A stretch of 64,000 nucleotides of DNA, from positions 36,258-100,257 of the forward strand of contig NZ_JOEM01000026.1 of assembly GCF_000718135.1 (NCBI RefSeq). The letters are read 5' to 3'. The DNA is from Streptomyces cyaneofuscatus (lineage in GTDB: Bacteria; Actinomycetota; Actinomycetes; Streptomycetales; Streptomycetaceae). The notes beneath the pieces were generated by a model that worked only from the letters and a program-made list of their open reading frames with translations, searched no databases and was not told the DNA's origin. Shown here piece after piece: positions 32,751 through 42,239 of this stretch. Each line of letters opens with the position of its first letter. Position 1 is the stretch's first letter. The translations under genes were made by a program, and so were the position numbers.

Positions 32751-33650
32751 CTAGTTGAAGATCACCGTACGGCGGCCGTTGAGCAGGATGCGCCGCTCCG
32801 CGTGCCACTTCACCGCGCGCGCCAGCGCCTGGCACTCCACGTCCCGGCCGATCGCGACGAGCTGGTCCGGGGTCACGTCGTGGCCGACGCGCTCGACCTC
32901 CTGCTCGATGATCGGGCCCTCGTCGAGGTCGGCGGTGACGTAGTGCGCGGTGGCGCCGATCAGCTTCACGCCCCGGGCGTGCGCCTGGTGGTACGGCTTG
33001 GCGCCCTTGAAGCTCGGCAGGAACGAGTGGTGGATGTTGATGATCCGGCCGCTCAGCTGCTTGCACAGATCGTCGGAGAGCACCTGCATGTAGCGGGCGA
33101 GGACGACCAGCTCCACGTCCTCCTCGCGGACCAGCTCCAACAGCTGTGCCTCGGCCTCCGGCTTGTTGTCCTTCGTCACCGGGAGATGCCGGAAGGGGAT
33201 GCCGTACGAGGCGGTGAGCTCGGCGAACTCCGTGTGGTTGGAGACGACCGCGACGATCTCGACGGGCAGCGCCCCCGTACGGGAACGGAACAGCAGGTCG
33301 TTGAGGCAGTGGCCGAACTTGCTGACCATCAGCACGATCCGCATCCGCTCCGCGGCCCGGTGGATCTGCCACTCCATCCGGAAGGCCTCCCCGATGGCGG
33401 CGAAGCTGGCGCGCAGCTTGTCGACCGTCACGGTGGAGTCCGCCGAGAAGTGGACCCGCATGAAGAACAGACCCGTGTCGTGGTCCCCGAACTGCTGGCT
33501 GTCCTCGATGTTGCAGCCGGTCATGAAGAGGTAGCTGGAGACGGCGTGCACGATGCCCTGTTTGTCGGGGCAGGAGAGCGTGAGGACGTACTGCTCGGGC
33601 AGCGCGGTGTCCGAGGCGGCCTGGGGGGCGGTGGGCTGCGGTGCGGTCAT
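32751..33650 (-). CDS. purU: Formyltetrahydrofolate deformylase
   Basis: A 299-residue PurU: it cleaves 10-formyl-THF into THF and formate for formate supply and one-carbon balance. An N-terminal ACT domain (YVLTLSCPDKQGIVHAVSSYLF, about 20-41) senses amino acids. The formyltransferase domain begins RIVLMVSKFGHCLNDLLFR and carries the active-site HHSFLPSFKGAKPYHQA and TADLDEGPIIEQ. Length and motifs match the family. Start ATG 33650 is in line with the family. It stands alone, convergent with the YaaH-type gene. Confidence 0.95.
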   Translation of the reverse strand: MTAPQPTAPQAASDTALPEQYVLTLSCPDKQGIVHAVSSYLFMTGCNIEDSQQFGDHDTGLFFMRVHFSADSTVTVDKLRASFAAIGEAFRMEWQIHRAAERMRIVLMVSKFGHCLNDLLFRSRTGALPVEIVAVVSNHTEFAELTASYGIPFRHLPVTKDNKPEAEAQLLELVREEDVELVVLARYMQVLSDDLCKQLSGRIINIHHSFLPSFKGAKPYHQAHARGVKLIGATAHYVTADLDEGPIIEQEVERVGHDVTPDQLVAIGRDVECQALARAVKWHAERRILLNGRRTVIFN

Positions 33651-33713
33651 CCTCGTAGGGTGCCACAGCCGCCCGAGGTCAGGCGCTCGTGCTCACCATG
33701 CGGCCCCCGGCCG

Positions 33714-34211
33714 TCACGCGGCCCTGGTCATGATGCGGATGACGTCCAGCGAGCGCGGCGGGGTGTCCGGGTCCTCGGCGTCGTTGGTGGCGAGCATCAC
33801 ATGCGCCTCGCGCGCCGCGCGGACCGCCTCCGGCCAGCCGTGGTGCTCCAGATAGGCGGAGACGGGGGCGTCCGCGCCGACCTGGTGCATGATCCGCAGG
33901 ACGCGCAGCGCGGCGGTGTCGACGGCGGCCGCCTCGGCGGAGTCCCTGAATATGGTGCCGACGTACTTCTCGGCGGACCAGTTGTCGAGCCAGGTGTCCT
34001 CGACCAGGCGGTACACGGCGTCGGTGACGTCCCCGTACCCCTCCCGGCCGGCGAGCCAGCACTCGTGGTGGAAGACGGGGTCGGAGAGCATGTGCAGCGC
34101 CGAGCGCACGTTGGTGCGCCAGCGCCACCACGGCATGTCAGTGAGCGGCATGACGCCCATGGTGGAGGAGCGACGGCCGCGACGGGAAGAGTTCTCCGAA
34201 CCTTGCTGCAC
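33714..34211 (-). CDS. Conserved hypothetical protein
   Basis: A 165-residue protein (from GTG 34211; ATG 34160 or 34151 would give 148 or 145 residues). It has no signal peptide or membrane helix. The distinctive part is MPLTDMPWWRWRTNVRSALHMLSDP, with four Trp, then DTWLDNWSAEKYVGTIFRDS. I do not recognise the family. It follows purU in opposite... same-strand order but 63 bases upstream of it, so a shared transcript is possible. An unusual Trp-rich N-terminus is the only strong feature. Confidence 0.6.
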   Translation of the reverse strand: MQQGSENSSRRGRRSSTMGVMPLTDMPWWRWRTNVRSALHMLSDPVFHHECWLAGREGYGDVTDAVYRLVEDTWLDNWSAEKYVGTIFRDSAEAAAVDTAALRVLRIMHQVGADAPVSAYLEHHGWPEAVRAAREAHVMLATNDAEDPDTPPRSLDVIRIMTRAA

Positions 34212-34334
34212 GGTGCTCGATCGTACGTTCCTCTCCGGCGGGCCCGCGCGGGCCCCCGTAATTCACCTGGACGTCACCGAGCGTTGAACACGGCACACCG
34301 TGGCGTTACCCCGGGGGCGGGAGCGTTGCTGAAC

Positions 34335-35615
34335 ATGACCGGACGGAGACGCACCGCCTTCCCCCGCCCCTTCCAGTTCGTCATCGGCACGGCGGTGGCC
34401 GGTGCGCTGCTGCTGTCCGGCTGTGGCGTGCTCCCCGGGGGCTCGGGGGGCTCCGGGGAGCCCGTCACCGTGATGACCTGGGCACCCGACCAGGTGGACG
34501 ACGCCGACGCGGTGACCATGCCGGGCGTCCCCGCGATGGCGAAGACGTACGCCCGCTGGATCAACGAGCGGGGCGGCATCGACGGGCGTGAGCTGCGGGT
34601 GATCACCTGCGACGAGCGCGACACCGCGGCGGGCGCCGAGCGGTGCGCCCGGCAGGCCGTCGACCGGGAGGTGGCCGCCGTCGTCGGCTCGTACAGCCGG
34701 CACGGGCAGAGCGCCATCCCGGTGCTGGAGTCCGGCGGCATCCCGTACATCGGCGGTTACGGCGCCTCCGACGAGGAGTTCCGCAGCTACCTCTCGTACC
34801 CGGTCAACGGCGGCCAGTCGGCGCTCCTGGCGGGCCACGGCCGGCAGCTGGCGGGCGGCTGCGAGCGGGTCTCGCTGGTGCGGCCCGACTCGCTCGGCGG
34901 CGCCCGGATGCCGCAGCTCCTCAACACCGGGCTGCTCGCCGCCCAGCGGCCCGAGTCCACCGACATCCTGGCCCCGGAGAACGCCACCTCCTACGACGAG
35001 CAGGCGGGCCGGGCCCTGAAGCGGCGGGCGGGCGGCGACTGTGTCGCGGCCGTGCTCGGAGCCCGTACGGAGACCTTCTTCGACTCCTTCCGGCGGCTGG
35101 AACCGGAAGGTGAGCGGGTCAGGATCTCCTCCGTGCTCGGCAGCGTCAGCCAGCCGCTCATCGACCGCACGGGGGGCCGCACCAGCCCGTTCGAGGGGGC
35201 CTTCGTCACCGGCTGGTACCCGGACGCGGGCGACGCCCGCTGGAACGGGATGCGCGAGGTGATCCGGGAGCACGCCTTCGGGGACAACAGCATCGACCCG
35301 GACGACACGGGCGTGCAGACCACCTGGATCGCCTACACCGTGCTGAAGGCGGTCGTCGAGGCGATCGACGACGACACCGTCACCGCCAACAAGGTCACCT
35401 CCACCCTCAACCGGGGCACCGAGGTCGACACGGGCGGCCTGACCCCGGTGCTCCGCTGGCGCTTCAAGGACCTGCTCGGCACCTCGCCCTACCCGCGCAT
35501 CGTCAACGCGGACGTGACGTTCCAGGTGGTCCGCGAGGGGCGGCTCACCGCCCAGAAGAAGGGCTTCGTGGATGTCACGGAGGCCCTGTCGGACGCCCGG
35601 CGGGCGGTCGGCTGA
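34335..35615 (+). CDS. ABC-type substrate-binding lipoprotein (branched-chain amino acid type)
   Basis: A 426-residue lipoprotein. The signal peptide ends in the lipobox LLLSGC, giving a lipid-anchored Cys near residue 30. The mature fold is a Peripla_BP_6 receptor of the Leu/Ile/Val-binding family: TYARWINERGGIDGRELRVITCDERDT, then VGSYSRHGQSAIPVLESGGIPYIGG. No permease or ATPase genes are adjacent, so it may serve a remote transporter or as a sensor. Start ATG 34335 precedes the signal peptide directly. Confidence 0.87.
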   Translation: MTGRRRTAFPRPFQFVIGTAVAGALLLSGCGVLPGGSGGSGEPVTVMTWAPDQVDDADAVTMPGVPAMAKTYARWINERGGIDGRELRVITCDERDTAAGAERCARQAVDREVAAVVGSYSRHGQSAIPVLESGGIPYIGGYGASDEEFRSYLSYPVNGGQSALLAGHGRQLAGGCERVSLVRPDSLGGARMPQLLNTGLLAAQRPESTDILAPENATSYDEQAGRALKRRAGGDCVAAVLGARTETFFDSFRRLEPEGERVRISSVLGSVSQPLIDRTGGRTSPFEGAFVTGWYPDAGDARWNGMREVIREHAFGDNSIDPDDTGVQTTWIAYTVLKAVVEAIDDDTVTANKVTSTLNRGTEVDTGGLTPVLRWRFKDLLGTSPYPRIVNADVTFQVVREGRLTAQKKGFVDVTEALSDARRAVG

Positions 35616-35650
35616 CCACAACCGCCCGTCCGGAGCTTCCTACGGTCCGG

Positions 35651-37201
35651 TCAGAGCTCGACCGGGGTGTGCTTGGTCAGGCCGTACTTCGCGGCGATGA
35701 CGTTCCACAGCCGGGAGGCCTCCTGCTTGGCCTTGGTCGCGTCGCCGCTCTGCTTGTTGCCCCGGGCCGTCTCGTTGGTCGACCGGGCCTGGCCGCCCTT
35801 GCAGACGCTCTTGTTCTTCTTCGCCTGCCGGGCCCAGGTGGCGTAGTGCTCGTCGGCCGCGGCGGAGGCCTTCCACGCCCTGGTGAGCGAGGAGTTCAGC
35901 GCCTCGTGCTGCGGCAGCCGGTCCAGGGTGAGCCCCTCCAGCCGGGTCACCAGGTCGCGGCGCTGCTGGGCGGCGCCCTTGAGGTCGGTGTTCGCCTGGT
36001 CCAGGTCCTTGCAGGCCCTGATCTTCTCGACCGCGCTGATCACCGCCGCACGGCTGTTGTTGCTGTCGGCGAGCAGCTTGTCCAGCGCCTCGGCCTGCGG
36101 CTTCCCGGGGTCGGCCGCCGCCTCCGTGGTGGGCGTGGTGACCGGTGAACTCTGCGACGCGACCGGCTGCTTGTCGTCCTTGGCCGGTTCGTCGCCGCCG
36201 CTGAGCAGGGCGCCCGCGCCGAGCCCGATGACCGCGCAGCCGACGACGACCGCGGCGATGAGGGGGATGTGGGCGGAGCGTTTACGGGGGGCCTCGCCGC
36301 CGCCGTCGTCGTACGGGGGCGGCGACTGGCTGCCCGGGCCGGGGTACCCGTAGCCGTGCTGGGGCTGCGGCTGGGACGGGGCCTGGGGCGGCTGCTGCTG
36401 GTGTTGCTGGTTGTACTGCTGGTGCGGCATCTGCTGGGTGGCGCCCGCGGGCCCCTCCGCACGGAACAGGTTGTCGAACTCCGCAGGCGGCTGCCGGTCG
36501 TCCGGCGCACCGGGCGCGCCCTGCCTGATCCCGTACGGGGCTCCGCCGGGCACCGGCGGTATGTACTGCGTGGCGTCCGCGTCGCCGCCCGGCTGCGGTG
36601 GCAGACCGCCAGGGACGGGAGCGATGTACTGCGTGGCGTCGGCGTCACCGCCGGGGACGCCCTGACCGGCCCCGGAACCGGCTTCCGGCGGCAACGGCTG
36701 CGCGTACGGCTGGGGCTGGTGGGACTGCTGGGGCTGGTACTGCTGCGACGGGTACTGCTGGTGCTGCTGCTGGTACGGGTCGGAGTGCTGCGGCTGCTGA
36801 GACTGCTGGGGCTGCTGGTACGCCCCTGCGCCGCCCTGGCCGTACGACGGGTCGTACCCCGGTGCCTGCCCCTGGCCCTGGCCGTACGGCTGCTGCCCCT
36901 GCCCCTGCGCGGGCGGCAACGGCTCCGCCTGCTGCTGCGGGTACCCGTACGCTCCCGGCGCCTGGGCGCCCGGCTGCGCCGGGGCGTCGGTCTGCGGCCC
37001 CCAGGGCCGGCCCCACGGCTGCCCGCCCGCAGGGACGGCCTGGCCGGCCGGCTGCCCGCCCTGGTCGGCCTGGCCGCCCGTGGGTGCCCCCGGGATCCAG
37101 GGGGCACCGCCGTCGGAGGGCAGCACGACACCTTCGTGCGCGGGCCGTCCGGCGGGGAGCTGTTGCTCGCCGCCCTGTCCGCCCTGTCCGCTCTGCGTCA
37201 C
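35651..37201 (-). CDS. Gln/Pro-rich membrane protein with an extracellular domain
   Basis: A 516-residue protein. Residues 1-300 are a Pro/Gln/Tyr/Gly-rich, low-complexity cytoplasmic tail with repeated Pro-Gln-rich motifs and two repeats of DADATQYI.PVPGG. One membrane helix (HIPLIAAVVVGCAVIGLGAGALLSGG) follows at about 306-331, then an extracytoplasmic helical domain of about 170 residues ending in QEASRLWNVIAAKYGLTKHTPVEL. This layout is common in actinobacterial envelope or signalling proteins with intracellular disordered tails. The function is unknown. Confidence 0.75.
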   Translation of the reverse strand: MTQSGQGGQGGEQQLPAGRPAHEGVVLPSDGGAPWIPGAPTGGQADQGGQPAGQAVPAGGQPWGRPWGPQTDAPAQPGAQAPGAYGYPQQQAEPLPPAQGQGQQPYGQGQGQAPGYDPSYGQGGAGAYQQPQQSQQPQHSDPYQQQHQQYPSQQYQPQQSHQPQPYAQPLPPEAGSGAGQGVPGGDADATQYIAPVPGGLPPQPGGDADATQYIPPVPGGAPYGIRQGAPGAPDDRQPPAEFDNLFRAEGPAGATQQMPHQQYNQQHQQQPPQAPSQPQPQHGYGYPGPGSQSPPPYDDGGGEAPRKRSAHIPLIAAVVVGCAVIGLGAGALLSGGDEPAKDDKQPVASQSSPVTTPTTEAAADPGKPQAEALDKLLADSNNSRAAVISAVEKIRACKDLDQANTDLKGAAQQRRDLVTRLEGLTLDRLPQHEALNSSLTRAWKASAAADEHYATWARQAKKNKSVCKGGQARSTNETARGNKQSGDATKAKQEASRLWNVIAAKYGLTKHTPVEL

Positions 37202-37352
37202 CGGGACTCCTACGTGTGAACCAACGGAATCGTCGGCTCACGCTATCGGGTGGTCGTCCGCCTCCGCCAAGCGCGTGGTCCCCCTCACCACCCCTTCACA
37301 GGACGGGTAACACCCAGCGCCCACGGAACGCTGTTAACGGCCACACCAGCCC

Positions 37353-38735
37353 TCACGCCGCCTGGAGCTCCAGCCGCTCGCCGAACTCCCGGACCGCGGG
37401 CTCCTGCCCGTACGGCGCCAACCGCTGCTGGAGGTCGTCGAGATATTCGGCGCCCCGGCTGGAGCGCACCGTCCCGAGAAGCTCCATCGCCCGCGTCCCC
37501 GTGTGGCAGGCGCGCTCCACCTCGCGCTGCTGCACCTGGGCCGAGGCGAGCAGGACGAGCCCGATGCCCCGGCGCCTGGCCCGGGTCTCCGGCAGCGCGG
37601 CCAGCGCCTCCTTGGCCCGCTTGGCGGCCTCCGGCGCCTGGCCCAGGTCCCGGTGGCAGTGGGCCAGCTCGTCCGCGAGGTACCCGTGGTCGAAGTGGGC
37701 GATCCAGTCCGGGTCGTCGCCGCCCTCCGGGTCGGCCTGCTCCAGCGCGGTGACCGCCCGCCCCATGACGACCTGGCAGGTCCGGGCGTCCCCGAGCAGC
37801 GCGTGGCCCCGGGCCTCCGCCGCGTAGAACATCGCCTGGGCGCGGGGGGTGACCTGGCCCCGGGCGCCTTCCTGGGCGGCGCGGGCGAGTTGGGCGATCT
37901 CGCGCGGGTTGCCGAGCTGGGCGGCGAGGTGGCTCATCGACGCGGCGAGCACATAGCCGCCGTACGCCCGGTCTCCGGCGGCCTGGGCGAGGCGCAGCGC
38001 CTGGATGTAGTAGCGCTGGGCGAGGCCGGGCTGACCGGTGTCGACCGCCATGTAGCCGCCGAGTTCGGTGAGGCGGGCGACGGCGGCGAACAGCTCGCGG
38101 CCGACCTGTTCGCGGTACGCCCCCGAAAGCAGGCCGGAGACCACGCTGTTGAGGTAGTGCACGAGGACCGGCCGGACATGGCCGCTGCCGAAGCGGTGGT
38201 CGAGGTCGGTGAGGGCGGTGGTCATCGCCTGGACCGCCGCCACGTCCGCCCTCCCGACCCGGGCCCCGGCGATCCGTTCGACCTGGGGGTCCTTGCCGGA
38301 GATCAGCCAGTCGCGGCTGGGCTCGACGAGGGCGGAGGCGGCGACGGCGGAGCCGGTGAGCAGATCGCGGCGGCCGACGTCGCTGCGCCAGAGCTCGCAG
38401 ACCTGCTCGATCGCCCCGGCGACGGTCGGCGCGTACTGGAGGCCCACGCCGGAGGCCAGGTTCTTGCCGTTGGCCATGCCGATCTCGTCGATCGTGACCG
38501 TACGGCCGAGCTTGCGGCCGAGCGCCTCGGCGATGATGCCCGGGGCCCGGCCCCGGGGTTGCTGTCCGCGCAGCCAGCGGGCCACGGACGTCTTGTCGTA
38601 GCGCAGATCGAGGCCGCGCTCGGCCCCGACCATGTTGACGCGGCGCGCGAGGCCCGCGTTGGAACAGGCGGCTTCCTGGATGAGCGTCTGGAGCCGTTCG
38701 TTGGGCTGGCGGGCTACGAGAGGCCTTGCTGCCAC
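37353..38735 (-). CDS. HTH/TPR-like regulator (NsdA-like)
   Basis: A 460-residue protein. The N-terminus (VAARPLVARQPNERLQ; then LARRVNMVGAERGLDLRYDKTSVARWLRG) is a helix-turn-helix-like segment; the rest is helical with TPR-like repeats (GYVLAASMSHLAAQLGNPREIAQLARAA; DELAHCHRDLGQAPEAAKRAKEAL). The style is that of NsdA, a streptomycete repressor of differentiation and antibiotic production; my assignment to it is from memory of the family. The start is GTG 38735, behind AGGGGGAA, rather than the upstream ATG 38792. Confidence 0.72.
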   Translation of the reverse strand: MAARPLVARQPNERLQTLIQEAACSNAGLARRVNMVGAERGLDLRYDKTSVARWLRGQQPRGRAPGIIAEALGRKLGRTVTIDEIGMANGKNLASGVGLQYAPTVAGAIEQVCELWRSDVGRRDLLTGSAVAASALVEPSRDWLISGKDPQVERIAGARVGRADVAAVQAMTTALTDLDHRFGSGHVRPVLVHYLNSVVSGLLSGAYREQVGRELFAAVARLTELGGYMAVDTGQPGLAQRYYIQALRLAQAAGDRAYGGYVLAASMSHLAAQLGNPREIAQLARAAQEGARGQVTPRAQAMFYAAEARGHALLGDARTCQVVMGRAVTALEQADPEGGDDPDWIAHFDHGYLADELAHCHRDLGQAPEAAKRAKEALAALPETRARRRGIGLVLLASAQVQQREVERACHTGTRAMELLGTVRSSRGAEYLDDLQQRLAPYGQEPAVREFGERLELQAA

Positions 38736-39007
38736 ATTTCCCCCTGGAACAGTCTGAACAGTCGGATACGCGGTGATCGGTGGAAGGATCACTGCCCGTC
38801 ACATACACAAGAAATGCGCATATTCCATCGGCATTCGGTACGGGCACGGCGAGTTGCCCGGCCCTGCTGGGCTCTACCCGCCCTTCGTGGCACCGCCTCA
38901 CGCGCGCCCCCGTCCGTGCACCGATGCGCCCCGCGTGCGGAATCGATGCACCGTGACCGGGTCGCGCGCGCCCGTAACCCCGAGTGAGGCTGGGAGTTGA
39001 GCTGGGC

Positions 39008-39685
39008 GTGGAAGAGCCCATCGGAGTCACGGAAGCCGCACAGGTCCCTCAGCAGCGGGGCGAGCACCTGCTCGACGCCGCGGTGCGGTACGCGGAAGAG
39101 CGCCACTGGGACGTGTTCCCCGGCACCTGGCTGGAGGCGGTGGAGGGCAGGGAGCGCTGCTCCTGCGGCGCGGCGGCCTGCCCGCTGCCCGGCGCCCACG
39201 CGGACCGGCCCGACTGGGCGGGCCAGGCGACCGGCAGCGGGGCGGCGGCCCGGCGCATGTGGTCCAAGCAGCCGCGCGCCTCGGTGCTCCTGCCGACCGG
39301 CCGCACCTTCGACGCGCTGGAGGTCCCGGAGTCGGCGGGGTTCCTGGCGCTGGCCCGGATGGAGCGGATGGACCTCACGCTCGGCCCGGTGACCTGCACC
39401 CCGGACCGCCGGATGCTCTTCTTCGTGCTGCCGGGCGGTGCGGGCAAGGCCTCCGAACTGGTGCGCGCGCTCGGCTGGAACGCGGAGGCGATCGACCTCA
39501 CCGGCCGCGGCGAGGGCCACTACATCGCCGCCCCGCCCACCCGGATCGGTGGCCGCGGGGCCGTGCAGTGGGCCCGTAAGCCCACCCACGTCTACCGGTG
39601 GCTGCCCGATGTGGACGAACTGATCAGCCCGCTGGCGTACGCCTGCGGGCGCGAGGCGGCGGACGCCCGCACCCGCGCTTCCTAG
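39008..39685 (+). CDS. Bifunctional primase/polymerase-like protein
   Basis: A protein of about 225 residues with the N-terminal prim-pol (AEP-type) fold typical of streptomycetes, for example LLDAAVRYAEERHWDVFPGTW, a cysteine-His zinc segment (CSCGAAACPLPGAH), and WARKPTHVYRWLPDVDELI. The full replicative primase-polymerase would be longer with a helicase, so this is a standalone domain, probably of regulatory or repair use. GTG 39008 or GTG 38984 could be the start. It is divergent from the HTH/TPR-like regulator gene. Confidence 0.72.
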   Translation: MEEPIGVTEAAQVPQQRGEHLLDAAVRYAEERHWDVFPGTWLEAVEGRERCSCGAAACPLPGAHADRPDWAGQATGSGAAARRMWSKQPRASVLLPTGRTFDALEVPESAGFLALARMERMDLTLGPVTCTPDRRMLFFVLPGGAGKASELVRALGWNAEAIDLTGRGEGHYIAAPPTRIGGRGAVQWARKPTHVYRWLPDVDELISPLAYACGREAADARTRAS

Positions 39686-39756
39686 GGGCGGGCAGGGCCG
39701 GGAGGGGCCTTTCGTAGGGTGGTCCCCATCTAGCGGGGATATCGAAAGGCTGTGCC

Positions 39757-40587
39757 ATGCCGGACCAGGCAGATGTGGGTACGGGGACAGACGTGACGGC
39801 GGGCGGGGCGCGGACCGCGCCCCCCGCCGTGCGCGTACAGGGGCTGTGGAAGCGGTTCGGGGAACAGGTCGCCGTCTCGGGGATCGATCTGGAGCTGCCG
39901 GCCGGAAAGTTCATCGGTCTGGTGGGGCCCAACGGGGCGGGTAAGACGACGACGCTCTCCATGGTCACCGGCCTGCTGCGGCCCGACATGGGGAAGATCG
40001 AGGTCGCGGGCCACGACGTGTGGACGGACCCGGTCGCCGTGAAGTCCCGGATCGGGGTGCTGCCCGAGGGGCTGCGGCTGTTCGAGCGGCTGTCGGGGCA
40101 CGAACTGCTCGCGTACAACGGGCGGTTGCGCGGGCTGCCGGGCGACGAGGTCGACAAGCGGGCCGCCCAGCTCCTCGACGTACTGGATCTCGCGGGCTCG
40201 CAGCACAAGCTGGTCGTCGACTACTCGACCGGCATGCGGAGGAAGATCGGGCTCGCCGCCGCCCTCCTCCACAACCCCGAAGTGCTCTTCCTGGACGAGC
40301 CGTTCGAGGGCGTCGACCCGGTGTCCGCTCAGACGATCCGGGGCGTGCTGGAGCGCTACACCCGGTCCGGGGCGACCGTGGTCTTCTCCAGCCATGTGAT
40401 GGAGCTCGTCGAGTCGCTCTGCGACTGGGTGGCCGTGATGGCGGCGGGCCGCATCAAGGCGCAGGGCACGCTGGCGGAGGTACGCGGCGACGCGCCGTCG
40501 TTGCAGAACGCTTTCCTCGAACTGGTCGGCGCGGGCGGCCGGGACACCAGCGGCGACTCGCTCGACTGGCTGGGCGGCACCCGATGA
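39757..40587 (+). CDS. ABC transporter ATP-binding protein
   Basis: A 276-residue ATPase. Walker A is GPNGAGKTTTLSM, the signature is a modified LSGGQ, STGMRRKIGLAAAL (residues about 150-163), and Walker B is VLFLDEPFEGVDP. It is the kind found in ABC-2 type exporters with DrrA-like ATPases. The next gene, overlapping by ATGA, is its membrane partner. Start ATG 39757; the substrate is unknown. Confidence 0.92.
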   Translation: MPDQADVGTGTDVTAGGARTAPPAVRVQGLWKRFGEQVAVSGIDLELPAGKFIGLVGPNGAGKTTTLSMVTGLLRPDMGKIEVAGHDVWTDPVAVKSRIGVLPEGLRLFERLSGHELLAYNGRLRGLPGDEVDKRAAQLLDVLDLAGSQHKLVVDYSTGMRRKIGLAAALLHNPEVLFLDEPFEGVDPVSAQTIRGVLERYTRSGATVVFSSHVMELVESLCDWVAVMAAGRIKAQGTLAEVRGDAPSLQNAFLELVGAGGRDTSGDSLDWLGGTR

Positions 40588-42221
40588 GCGTGCTGGACGC
40601 CCCCGTCACCGCCACCGCCCCGGCCGCGCCGACGACGGGCCTGACCCCGATCTTCGTACGGCTCAAGCTGACGCTCCTGCGCAACGGGCTGCGGCAGTCG
40701 TCCGGGCGCAAGGCGGCGTACATCGCCTCCCTCGTCTTCACGCTGCTGCTCGCGGCGAGCCAGGTCCTCGGGCTCGTCCTGCTGCGCGGGAACGCCCAGG
40801 CCGGCACGGTCGTGGTGCTGCTGACGGCCGTCGTGGCGCTCGGCTGGGCGGTGCTGCCGCTCTTCTTCCCGAGCGGCGACGACACCCTCGACCCGACCCG
40901 GCTGGTGATGCTGCCGCTGCGGCCCGAGCCGCTGGTCCGGGCGCTGCTGGTCTCCTCGATGATCGGCATCGGGCCGCTGTTCACCCTCTGCCTGGCGGTC
41001 GGTTCGGTGCTCGCGCTGGCGCACGGGCCGGCGGGTGTGCTGTTCGCGGTGGTCGCGGTCCCGCTGACGCTGCTGCTGTGCGTGGCGCTGTCGCGGGCCG
41101 TCACCACCGCCAACGTACGGCTGCTCAACTCCCGCAAGGGCCGCGATCTGGCGGTGCTGAGCGGGCTGGTGATCGCGGTGGGCATCCAGTTCGTCAACTT
41201 CGGCGCCCAGCGGCTCGGGGAGGCCGGCGGGCTCTCCACGCTGGAGCCGGCCGGGAACGTGGCCCGCTGGCTGCCCGGCGCCTCGGCGATAGCGGCGGTG
41301 GACGCGGCGTCGCGGGGGTCGTACGGGGTGGCGGCCGCGCAACTGCTGGTCACGGCGGCGGCCCTGGTGGCGCTGGTGTGGCTGTGGCAGCGGGGGCTGG
41401 TGAAGCTGATGACCGCGCCGGACGGCTCCACGCTGGCGGCCGCGGCGCCGACCCGCAAGGAGTCCGGCCGCACGGGTCTGTCCGCGCTGCTGCCGGAGGG
41501 GCGTACGGCCACGGTCGTGCACCGCAGCCTGCTCTACATCGCCCGGGACCCGAAGACCAAGGCGGCCTGGGTGACGGCGCTGGCGATCGGCGCGATCGTG
41601 CCGCTGATCAACGCGTTGCAGGGCACCGGCTCGATCTACTTCGCCTGCTTCGCCGCCGGGATGCTCGGCATGCAGATGTACAACCAGTTCGGCCAGGACA
41701 CCTCCGCCTTCTGGATGGTCGCCCTGACGATCTCCTCCACCCGTGACGCGTACGTCGAGCTGCGCGCCCGGGCCCTGGCCCTGCTGCTGATCACGCTCCC
41801 GTACACGGTGGTGGTCTGTGTGGCGACGGCGGCGCTGCTCGGCAGCTGGCGGGCGCTGCCGGGGGTGCTGGGCATCTCCTTCGCCCTGCTGGGCGCGATG
41901 CTGGCGATCGGGGCGGTGGCCTCGGCGCTGTTCCCGTACTCGATCCCGCAGGAGGGCGCGTTCAAGAACGTGGCCCCCGGGCAGGGCGGGCTGGCGTGGA
42001 TCTCCATCCTCGGCGGCATGCTGGCCGCGCCGGTGCTGGCCGGTCCGGTGATCGCGCTGACGGTGTGGCTGCACATCGCGGACCGCCAGGACGCGCTGTG
42101 GCTGGTGATCCCGGCAGGTGCGGTGTTCGGGGCGCTCATCGGGTGGGCGGGGCTGCGCATCGCGGCACCGCGCACGGCGAACCGGCTGCCGGAGATCCTG
42201 ACGGCGGTCAGCAAGGGCTGA
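40584..42221 (+). CDS. ABC transporter membrane protein (ABC-2-like exporter)
   Basis: A 545-residue membrane protein with about 12 predicted helices, larger than typical ABC-2 permeases and probably a fusion of two 6-helix halves. The ATGA overlap with the ATPase gene shows cotranslation. It likely exports a lipid, peptide or drug. Family is not obvious from motifs, and the substrate cannot be inferred. Confidence 0.85.
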   Translation: MSVLDAPVTATAPAAPTTGLTPIFVRLKLTLLRNGLRQSSGRKAAYIASLVFTLLLAASQVLGLVLLRGNAQAGTVVVLLTAVVALGWAVLPLFFPSGDDTLDPTRLVMLPLRPEPLVRALLVSSMIGIGPLFTLCLAVGSVLALAHGPAGVLFAVVAVPLTLLLCVALSRAVTTANVRLLNSRKGRDLAVLSGLVIAVGIQFVNFGAQRLGEAGGLSTLEPAGNVARWLPGASAIAAVDAASRGSYGVAAAQLLVTAAALVALVWLWQRGLVKLMTAPDGSTLAAAAPTRKESGRTGLSALLPEGRTATVVHRSLLYIARDPKTKAAWVTALAIGAIVPLINALQGTGSIYFACFAAGMLGMQMYNQFGQDTSAFWMVALTISSTRDAYVELRARALALLLITLPYTVVVCVATAALLGSWRALPGVLGISFALLGAMLAIGAVASALFPYSIPQEGAFKNVAPGQGGLAWISILGGMLAAPVLAGPVIALTVWLHIADRQDALWLVIPAGAVFGALIGWAGLRIAAPRTANRLPEILTAVSKG

Positions 42222-42239
42222 GCCCTGCCCGGCGCGGTG